This document shows, one piece after another, positions 54,779-64,000 of a stretch of 64,000 nucleotides of DNA. The stretch's first letter is position 1; each line of letters begins with the position of its first letter. The translations under genes and the position numbers were made by a program. The DNA comes from Archegozetes longisetosus (lineage: Eukaryota; Arthropoda; Arachnida; Sarcoptiformes; Trhypochthoniidae). The DNA is taken from contig JAEMBT020000009.1 in NCBI GenBank assembly GCA_018873245.2, positions 930,001-994,000 of the forward strand, given 5' to 3'. The notes below the pieces were generated by a model that had not been told where the DNA came from, did no database searches, and worked only from the letters and a program-made list of their open reading frames with translations.

Positions 54779-55528
54779 GAGGTTCGGATTATGTAATGAT
54801 CGATTTCAAAATTACTTTTATGGCGTGAATAACATGTCGTATGATGTTCGAAAAAGCATATGACGAAGGCTGATCGCCAGTCATGTAGAAGTCATGACCA
54901 TTCAAAAAATCGCTTTCCAATGCATGGATACTATAGTTATTAGCATATTTTTATTTGATTTTTCACTATTTACAAAGAGAAAGCATATCAAAAATTATTA
55001 GAAATTCATATAGATTGAAGTTAATTATACCTAATGTTTCGATTTAAATGAAATTCTAATATTTTTAAACAATTTTGTTCATTTCAATACTTATAAACCA
55101 AGCAAACATTAAATTAATGAGCAATAGTCTGATCTTTCTATTATATATGAGAAACTTAAAAATCTGTTTTTGAGAGACAATAGATACGAAAAATTAGAAC
55201 TATTGATACATAAAAAATGATTTTTAAACGTGAAATTTGCAGAATATCTTTTTCTGCTAAAAATGGTTTCAAAATCATTGAGTGTTTACTTTATTAATGA
55301 TATTTAGTCTGGGATTTCACAGAATAAGAACTCATACTTTCTATGCAAAAGTGCATGGGAATCAATAACTATAAGCCATAGGAAACCACTTTTTTAACAT
55401 TCATATTTCTGAGTGTCTGGCTTTTTATATTCCTTTTCGAACATATGACATGAAATTCACACTGTAAAAATGTTTTAGAAATCGTTCATCACATAGTCCC
55501 GAACCCTCCTTGTTAGTTACGCAGTTAT
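54767..55528. mobile_element. 762-bp element with about 180-bp terminal inverted repeats
   Basis: 54767-54952 matches the reverse complement of 55363-55528: ACAAG(A/G)AG, GGTTCGG, ACGATTT / TCGATTT, GTGAAT, CATGTC(G/A)TATG, TTCGAAAA, TATAGTTATT. The interior of about 410 bp has no coding capacity. Its left arm abuts and slightly overlaps the right arm of the 324-bp palindrome. Confidence 0.8.
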
Positions 55529-55591
55529 GAATCGCTACCTTCAAACTTTTAGTTAGTCTTACTTCCTTTTAGGTCAGTGTCAGCGCCTCTC

Positions 55592-55986
55592 CTGTTCAAG
55601 TAATTGAGTAATGGTATGCAGTAACCAGTCATCTCTTGATCAGTATTGCATATGAAAAAAGCTTTTCTAATACTATTTAAGAGTAGACATAAGCACGACA
55701 TGTATTAAATAAGAGTTTTTTAAACTCATTTAAATTTTGTTTCTTTAATAAACAGAGGTTTCAATTAAACAAAGCATCCAATTTTGAAAGAAAATAATAA
55801 AATTAATAACGAACTAAACAAAATAACTAAGATTGAATATATGTTAAATGAGTTTAAGTTATATTCTTTAGTAATAAGTAATCTATTCTTTATTTGTCCG
55901 TATCAATACATTTGGGCCCTTTAAAAATGCAATACTGATCAAGAGATGACTGGTTATTGCATACCATCACTCAATTGCTGTGACAG
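55592..55986. mobile_element. 395-bp element with 60-bp terminal inverted repeats
   Basis: Arms 55592-55651 and 55927-55986 are inverted copies, 54 of 60 matching by eye. The inner 30 bp is perfect (55622-55651 against 55927-55956), including CAGTCATCTCTTGATCAG. The 275-bp interior is AT-rich with no gene. Termini CTGT...ACAG. Target duplication not resolved. Confidence 0.88.
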
Positions 55987-56668
55987 TTAGTTTTAAACAA
56001 AAGTTCTTTAATCTTCAAAACCATTTTCAATTTTGGACGTATTTTTATTTGAATTGAATTTATAAAATGATTGCCTGCATTAAGAAAAATTCTTTGTCAT
56101 CTTATTCATCTTATTCATTCTAATCTTTATCAAAATTTGATTGTTACACAATGACGTAACCCTAAGTAATTTGAGCCGAGATTTTGCATATTTTGTAGAA
56201 AGTACATTCTAACTAAAAAGGTTATTTAACACCTATGCTTTTTCAATGTCACATCACATATGTGTTATTATAAGACATGGCATAAACTGTAGTGTATTTA
56301 ACAATATAAACTAGAATTTTGTTTTTCTTACGAGGAATCGGCTCTCAGAAACCAAACATAGAGTATCACAAATGGATCCTAAGATCTCAATCATTTTTGT
56401 ATATGTAAATTCTAACTCCAAAGCTGTGTCGTTTTATTTATGTTTTTATGTTTTTCTATTGAAAATACCCAAATAAAAATATTTAACTATCAATCCCCAA
56501 CATCACAATTGACAACGACAACATGATACCAAATAAGACTATTTTTTCTCTCTTCGTTAATCTCAAGCATTTTAATCTGACTTGGCATATGAAGAATGAG
56601 TGACAGTTCTTAGTGTCAGAATGCCTTTTCATTGCTCATTAGTATTATTGTCACTAAACACTATCCTT

Positions 56669-56726
56669 GAGGGTAAGCATTACTCATCCGAGATACTTCA
56701 GATGAGCGTCAAGTGAGGCGTCCCTC
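56669..56726. repeat. 58-bp imperfect hairpin
   Basis: GAGGG...CTCATC (ending 56688) pairs with GATGAG (56701-56706)...CCCTC. Comparatively GC-rich for the region. Confidence 0.5.
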
Positions 56727-59700
56727 TTAAAGCTTAACTACAAAATTTGATTCAAAACAAGGCAAAAACCTAGACTATAACATAAAAATTTAAATAAAAG
56801 ACGTCCATTAAATAAAGTCAATTATTATATAGCAAGACACTGACCAACTTAATGGAAACATAATAGAAAGATATTTTATGTACAGATTTATTGATAATCA
56901 AGTCATAAATATCTGTAATTTCTTATTTATTAGATTGAGATATTCTGAAGTTTTGCAAAACTAACGATTACTATAAATTCTCATTTGTTTTTGTATCAAA
57001 CTTCTGATCACTGTTTCAATAGAAATAAATCTTAATCAAAAGTAGCTCTATATATAATTTTGATCATAGTTTTACTTCACGTTAAAGAAAATATACTTAA
57101 AACAGGTTTGTGTTGATTTTTAACCAGATTTACGGTGCGAAACTTTTAGAACTGATGTAAACATAATGTTTACAGCATTTAATTATTTTCCGTCAAGTGT
57201 TTTTCAAAACTAAACAAAACGTTTGCAAACTTTTACCCAAATTTGGGTAAAGTAAGTATTGAAAAATGAGTTAAAAATAATCTGATGTGCAATCAAAACT
57301 ATATACAGAGCCTTAATGATGAGTAGAATATTTTCGTAAATAAATATCGTAACTGACATTTCCGATTAATTATGTAAGCGCCTTTGAAATCGTCCAAAGA
57401 TTCATGTTTAACGATTCAGTCAATAAATCAATAAAAATGACATGAATTTCAGTTATGTGCTATCACTTTGATAAAGACTTGAAATAAAACATGTTCAAGA
57501 AACAGAAATAACAAGTTTTGTTATGAAAAAATTTTTACTTGTTCTAGTTATTGATTTAAAAAATAACACTTGCAACCAAAAAATATTCTTGAAAGCACTA
57601 TCAAAAAGTTCAATGATTAACACGTGAATCGGGCAAAATTCTAATGAAAATAGTCTTTAATAAAAAATTCTAGTTAATCTTTGCTTTATATTTTATTCAC
57701 TTCTTTCAACTGAATTTTTATAATTGATCTATTATGAAACATCAGAATTTGTCTAAATGTCAGCTCACAATCGCAAATACGCTATAAATGTAAGTATTTA
57801 AGTTTATCAATCAATCATTTATTAGCTCAATTGAAATGTTATACACAAAAGAAACGATTTTATAGGAGAGTCTATACTAATTGCAGACAATAAACTAGCG
57901 AAGTTTTATTGTGTTTGCTATTCTTTTATCTTTTCCCTATTCTTTAGAATATCTTTTGAAATTTTATACCGAATAGTAAGGTTTTTATTAGTTTATCTCA
58001 CATTTAATAAAATTGTTCAATATTAACTAGAGTTTTGAGAGAAAGTGTCTTTTCAGGCGATGCAAAATTCAAAATCGCATTATTCTCAAATAAAACTATT
58101 TATATCGAGAAATATGATAAGAAAATAGCTGGAGTTGCAAAAGTGTTTTCAGATTCATGCAACGTTTACGGAGTCAATTTCTTATAAAACTGAAACTACC
58201 TTTTTATGGCCTAAGTATAATAAAAGTTAGAAGTGATGCAAATAAAGCATCGCCTTAAGGTATTCAAATTCTATGTTTAGTAAACTTTTTCTTTTGACTT
58301 ATATAATTCAGCTAAAATTTACTTTTTATTACTCTGAATCTTTTATTCAGTTTAATTTTGTAAATTAAAACTTTAATTTTACAGTATATGACACGATTTC
58401 CGCTGGAGAAATAAAATATATCCAAAAGTAAACAGCTTTCTACAATTAACTTTAATAGCATTTACATCCTTGAAGGCTTATTATTTGAAATTTTAAAGAT
58501 CCTGTTTTCTGAAAAATTAATCATATGTACATGTTTGAGAGTAATAGCAAAGTATGCAAATTTAGACCAGCTGCTTTGATATCGTTCATCAAATATGATT
58601 GTTATCATGGCGGCAACATATGTTATAGTGATCAAAGTAACTATTTTAGAATTTATTAAAACTTTTCCTTACTCTTTCAAATTTATTAAGCAGATTTATT
58701 CTTTTAGATCCAATCCTAATTTATAATTCTTAAGTGATTCAAGGCCTGTTATCATGTTTTTAAGAACATTCGCTTCAATTCTTCGATAATTTATGAGGTT
58801 TGTTCAGTTAAATTTTTTGAATCTCTTTAGGTTAGTAATAAAAATGGAGAAATACTCAATTTGATATAAAGCTAATAAACAATTCGTACTTCGCTTAGTA
58901 GTGAGAGGTTTTGCTTTCGAAGTTGAGAGACCCTTAGAAAAGATCCTTAATATGAGCAACAAGGCTCTCATGAGATTGAAAAATAAAAAGTCGAATCTTG
59001 GAGGAATTTCTTTTACATCTTTGTCTCAATTAAGCTCAAAAATTTGAACTAATGCACGAAAAGGATGGAAATAAAATTAGGTATCATAAGAGAAAACATG
59101 CAAAAGAAAAAAGATTAAAGTAACTCAATAAAACCCCTATTAAAACTGATTCAGACATTGATTCTAGGATTTCTGCTCACCTGCTTTCGTTTGATTTGAA
59201 AGGAGCCTTTCTTCTCAACAAATCTGGAAAAATGACTGAACTAAGTATAGAATATTCACATCTAGTTATAAATAACTGTTTAATATGCATTAAAGGTCGA
59301 ACTTTTTTCTTAATCTTGACAGTATTAGACTTATTTCGTAAGAAATGACTTATTTGGCAATGATTTTCTTATTATACACTTAGAATGATGTTTCATTTTC
59401 AGTCACGTCCTAGAATTTAGTTTAGATTGAAGGACAAAATTAGTTTCACAAGATGGAATTTCGCAGTAATTTATGCCTTCAAAGAATTTGACTTGAATAT
59501 TTTGTAATAATCAGACCAGATCCTGTGAGAGAAATCATTATTAAATTGCATTTTCTACGATTTTTTAATCTCATGTCATTTCCAATAAATTGAGAAATAA
59601 AAGTTTGTACGTAAGTTGTAGACAACTAAATGATACGGAATAATCTTTTCACTAGCTTTTGATACTTATATCTCTAACGTTTTGCTAGATATCATTTGAT

Positions 59701-60841
59701 GGCTTTTCGAACCTATTATATAAATATAATACTATATTTTATATCATTATTGGTGCTTCCTTTATTTTTTTATTCAGTCAGTAAAGATATTTTAGAGTTT
59801 TAGATGAAAAAGAAAAAATTCAAATTTTCACGCTTTTTGAGTTCAATTCAAACGGATTTTTGAATCGACTTTGTAAGAAATGTCCAGGAATAACATTAGA
59901 TAAATAAGCCGCTGGATATTATTTCAGATTAATGTTAATAAAATAGCACAAAAAATTACTTCAGCCAAGCACGTTGGCTCAATTCAATTTATAATATTTT
60001 TGTCTCCTGAAGGTGACACTCGCAGCTAAATTTAGAATTTGCAAGATAAATTTTCTCTTAATACAAATCTCAAACTCTGGTGATAAGAATATTTTTGAAA
60101 AATGTGAACCTAGGCATATATAATTCTTGGCCTATTGCTAAATTTGTGGGCTGCGTTTCACAAAGTTGACCAAATATCAGTCATAAAAAAGTCATATTTT
60201 GATTTCATCAATAATCAAGTTTAATGAGGATACGGAAAACATAAATTATATTTACAATAATTACGAATATTAAAGCCATAATCAATCTCATATTAGAGGG
60301 CTATTTTTGAGCCTTATAATGAATGTAGAAAATGAGAATGATCAATTATTAAATAAAACTTATCAGTTTATAATGCTCTCAACAGGATTTTAATCGAATA
60401 GAAAAGTAAGGGGATCTTTAGAATATCCTCTGCAGCATATTAACACCAAACTTATACAGATAGCACTCGATGAATGGAGTAAAAATATATACAAGACATA
60501 CCCGAAATCAAAAGGGACGGAGCTAAAATTCAAAATTTTCATAAAATTGAATATGAATTTACATACAAAATGATATAATCTTAAACAATTATCAATAAAA
60601 TAACGTGTTATGATATAATGTCACCTAACCTAACCAAACCTAATAGCTAACACACTAACGAACAGAGTTACTAACTCGAAGGGTGTATAGTAGCACTCGA
60701 CCATTAGCTATTTATGCTTAATCGCTTGTACTTTTTGAAAGTTCGTAATTTCGATTTGTAGCAGATATGTCCATTATATATGTTGCTCTACTCATAGGGC
60801 ACTATCTCTTTATACTAAGTTTGATGTTGACATGCTATAGG

Positions 60842-60861
60842 GGCTATTCGAAAGAATAGCC
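60842..60861. repeat. perfect 8-bp stem with GAAA loop
   Basis: GGCTATTC-GAAA-GAATAGCC. As RNA this would be a GNRA tetraloop hairpin. No surrounding RNA gene recognised. Confidence 0.6.
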
Positions 60862-62289
60862 AAAGTGAGGATCTAAAGAGCGCTCATTATAGCCAAATAT
60901 GTCTATCATTCTAGAATTCAAGCACAATTTGATTTAATCTTTAAACTCTATTTTCTAAAATATTTGGATTTCGAAAAAGTGAGGTAAAGCATTACACAAA
61001 AGTACTATGACTCAAATATTAGCTCAAATTATGGCATCATAACCGAGTGAAAAGTTTTGTAAATATTTTATAAGTTAACTTAATGTATATCTATTGTGAA
61101 GAGAGACGTTAAACACGATTCCTTATGTGTGTCATATATCTGTCCTCTTAAAGTCAAAAATATCTTCAAAAAAATTTACGATAAATTCCTGAACTTTTAT
61201 GCGATTCAATCAAATTGATTCTGGTATCAAAAGATTAGTTTTATTGAGGGCATCGCAAAAATCACTTTATTCGTGTACTGCCAAGAGCAAACAATTGATT
61301 AATTGTTCAAATTAAAGACACATTTTATTTACAAGTTTTAATTAAAGAACACAAATCTGTTAACTTCTAATTTTGTCTTCAGGACAAGTGCTCTCAAACA
61401 ATACCGGGATAATTGTTTATCTGGGAACTTTTTCAATAGATCATAGTATAGACAACACAGAGTAAAACAATGGATTGAACAGCTTTTATGCACTCTTTTA
61501 ATAGGTTTTTGATCGATATAAGCGATCGTTCCAGGCTATCAACTAGTTTTATATAAGTTTTCTATATTAGATTCAATTCTATAACTGATTGAAGCGCTAA
61601 ACTTTATTCAATACTGTTTTGTAGTAGATTTGATTACAATTAGTGAATATCAGACACTTTTAGGCTGTTTTGCTAAATAGAGTGACTGCTTGCATATAAG
61701 TGAGTAAAAATTCAATTCTGTGTGTTAAATATGTATACTCTACAGAATAAAGATCACCTAATTAATTATTAATATTGATTCGAAAAAATTGATCCAATGA
61801 TTCGCCTTTTATTCAGTTGAAAATACAAACGTCTTATATTAAAATTGGTCTGAATATTTTTCATAAATCATTCATAAACATTACATTACATTAAACATTA
61901 TGTCTTATGTGTCAAAAACTTTAAATTGTCAAAATGATTAATAACTTACTTTTTTGAAAAGGATGTTCGCAATAAAAAAAAGAATAAGTCCATCAATAAT
62001 AAAATATTCTCATATTAGAGTCACATTTAATTGATCATAAGTTATATTTTATGAATTGCTTCTGCAACTAATTTCATTCTTCTGATGATTTTGTAAAAAA
62101 TTGAAGAAAAACTATTAATACCATAACTTTTACATCTTCAATAATATGGGAAACAATAAATCATTATTTAACAGTTGGAGAGAAATATTGTATTTTACGA
62201 AATCCTCATAAAGAAATGTTTGATATAAAAGTTAAAATTGAAAGCAAACTTCAGAATCGTTTTTGACTTTTGATAATATTTCAAAAATA

Positions 62290-62463
62290 CAATCTGACCC
62301 GGCTATTGGCAACTCGGTTAAAGGCAACCCCGGTTGTTAGCAAGTAATTTATTCTGTACCAACTAATCCAATCATATGTTAAAGAGTTCGAATATAGGCA
62401 AACCCAGTTACAGGCAACTTATGTTTTACGCACCGACCAGTTGTCTATAACCGGGTCAGACTG
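62290..62463. mobile_element. 174-bp TA-flanked MITE, pogo-like ends
   Basis: Inverted termini CAATCTGACCCGGCTAT and (reverse complement) CAGTCTGACCCGGTTAT continue to about 28 bp per arm. TA lies at both edges (62288-62289, 62464-62465). CA(G) ends with a TA duplication suggest a pogo/Tigger-type source. The interior repeats GGCAAC and CGGTT several times. Confidence 0.9.
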
Positions 62464-63547
62464 TATGTGAAAACTTATTTTGTTTGAGTACCTGTTGCTT
62501 ACAAGGAAAAAAATCATTAAATAAGAAAAAAGCATTAATATTACTAACTCTTAAGCTGAGACTATTGAAACTATAATATACTAAGAATTAATTATGTATT
62601 TAATTTTGTTTGAAAGCACAACCCGTTTAATACAGATAAATGAAATCACTGAAGACAATAAGAATATGTCAGACAAGCAGTAAATGATTGACTAAAATAA
62701 ATATTTAAGACTAACTAACAGGAGAGTGAAAAAAGAGTAACAAGATTAGGTGATATAGGAGTAACAAGCATGACTTGCTATATAGGCTATACACCATTAA
62801 ATAATTCACACCTTTTTGTAAACTTTATAGTAATTTATCTATAGTTTCTTTTTCAATAAATATTCGTCAAGCAATTAGTTTTTCTTTTGCGTATTGCTAT
62901 AAACATGTTAAAATTGAAAGAACTGTAAGGATTAAGGTATCTATGAAACTATTTCCTAATTTTCTGAGAATTCCTTCGATAAATTGAGTAGAATTTTATG
63001 TTTAAGGAAGAATCGTTACATTGTTACTGTTATTCTTTTGATAGCCATTCTTTAGATATACTTTTATCCTTCAGTTCATAAATGTTATGCGTAAAATAAA
63101 ACTTATAAAAGACTAGGAATTTGTGATTTAAATGAAGAATTTCTTTTCCAAACGAAAACGAAATTAAAGTAAATGAATGCTTTTTAACAAATATGTTTCG
63201 AACGATTTAATCGGAAGATTCTCAAAGCATATACTGCTAGCATTCATACTGAAAAGGATAATTCAAACAATTATCTTTTATATATAGTTGAATCAATACA
63301 TTCAAACGCTTCCGATATAAGAATTTAGAATTTGATTTGCGCAAAATCGGGCAAAAGCAATTCTTGTTTGCGATTCTATTTGAAGAGGTTTCTCAGTTCT
63401 CCAAAAGTTGATCAATGCTTCACTTCTAATCATTGAGTGAGAGAAAACTAAAGTTTTCCCATATTTTGGATATCTTTACGCCTGTGTTTGTAATATGCGA
63501 AGACGGAGTCACTTATCGAAAAGTCAACTCTATATCGACAAATAATT

Positions 63548-63960
63548 ATGGATCCTGTTTGGTATGCTGACAAAGTAGAACTCACTCTTAACACTACATT
63601 TAACAATGTAACTAAGAACTCGACCCGAACTCTACCATCGCTTGAAGCATTTCGACCGACGCTTCAATGGGCTTTGATTTGTTTATATACAGCCACAGCT
63701 ATCATCTCATTCTGTAGTCATATAACTGTAATTATTGTTTTATATTATGGAAAAAAGTCATCGCGAGAAATGAAAAAGTTTCTCATCAATTTGTCACTCT
63801 CTGATGTCTTAATGTCTTTGTGTTCAATACCGTTCACATATACTGACTTCATGTTAGGTCAATGGGTTTTTCATCCTTTTCTTTGCCCATTGGCTCCATT
63901 TGCAACAATTATGGCGTTATGTGTTTCTGTTTATACACTTATTGTTATTGGGATTGACAG
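63548..63960 (+). CDS. rhodopsin-class neuropeptide GPCR, first coding exon (partial)
   Basis: 137 residues plus a split codon, ending at a GTAATG donor inside the D-R-Y motif (IGIDR), a common GPCR intron position. The extracellular N-terminus has glycosylation sites NTT, NVT and NST. TM1 is LQWALICLYTATAIISF and on to IVLYY. TM2 (FLINLSLSDVLMSLCSIPFT) has Asp2.50, and FMLGQWVFHPFLCP gives the extracellular loop-1 Trp and Cys3.25. TM3 is MALCVSVYTLIVIGIDR. The TM2-TM3 region is most like arthropod NPY/RYamide/luqin-type peptide receptors, but the subtype cannot be fixed from this exon. The usual Asn1.50 in TM1 is His (SHITV). The rest lies beyond the window. Confidence 0.88.
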
Positions 63961-64000
63961 GTAATGCATTTTGTATTCTTTCCTTAAATAATGATTAAAT

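Larger units (their letters stand above)
54012..63547. other. gene-poor region between transposon cluster and GPCR
   Basis: Apart from the inverted-repeat elements at 54.4-56.0 kb, a small hairpin at 56669-56726, a GAAA-loop hairpin at 60842-60861 and the MITE at 62290-62463, I see nothing coding. A short CACCTAACCTAACC tract is at 60622-60643. Part may be upstream sequence of the GPCR gene. Confidence 0.6.

Noticed and set aside
1..64000. tRNA, rRNA or CRISPR loci
   Set aside because: No T-loop GGTTCGAATCC-like box with an upstream A box, no rRNA-like conserved stretch, and the tandem repeats have no spacer structure.

Overview
This is AT-rich eukaryotic DNA with split genes (GT-AG introns from about 50 bp to 9 kb), many simple repeats and Tc1/mariner-type DNA transposons. 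The protein repertoire (an RDL-type GABA-gated chloride channel, a secreted Cu/Zn superoxide dismutase, a mitochondrial Tid1-type DnaJ and a neuropeptide-receptor-like GPCR) points to an arthropod. A mite, another chelicerate or a small crustacean would fit, but the sequence alone does not settle which.

Layout. 1-7402: noncoding with minisatellites. 7403-8131: a single-exon gene for a secreted 242-residue protein with one possible prohormone site. 12875-33239: the last five recognisable exons of an Rdl gene (end of the ligand-binding domain, M1-M4, stop); its 5' exons were not found and probably lie upstream of the window. 36555-38452: a complete eight-exon Rdl-like paralogue in tandem, same strand. 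Exon relics at 35.76, 39.0, 39.55 (weak) and 40.4 kb suggest further dead copies. 40577-42954 (minus strand): a seven-exon Tid1/DNAJA3-type DnaJ, divergent from an intronless secreted SOD at 43538-44089. 46.6-56 kb: a transposon cluster holding a TA-flanked MITE, an old mariner relic with a younger 917-bp DD37E-like element inside it, a nearly intact Tc1-like transposase gene with one stop codon and an apparent intron, and several palindromic or inverted-repeat elements. 56-63.5 kb: mostly featureless, with a 174-bp pogo-like MITE. 63548-63960: the first coding exon of a rhodopsin-class peptide GPCR that runs off the window.

The most interesting object is the 36.6-38.5 kb paralogue. It keeps the reading frame, splice sites, Cys-loop and GABA-binding residues of RDL, but its pore is rewritten. 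The Pro-Ala-Arg anion filter at the start of M2 reads Ser-Glu-Arg, the 9' gate leucine is alanine, and the 2' and 6' residues that bind picrotoxin, fipronil and dieldrin are bulky aliphatics. This is a candidate GABA-responsive channel with altered, possibly cationic, selectivity and predicted insensitivity to pore blockers.
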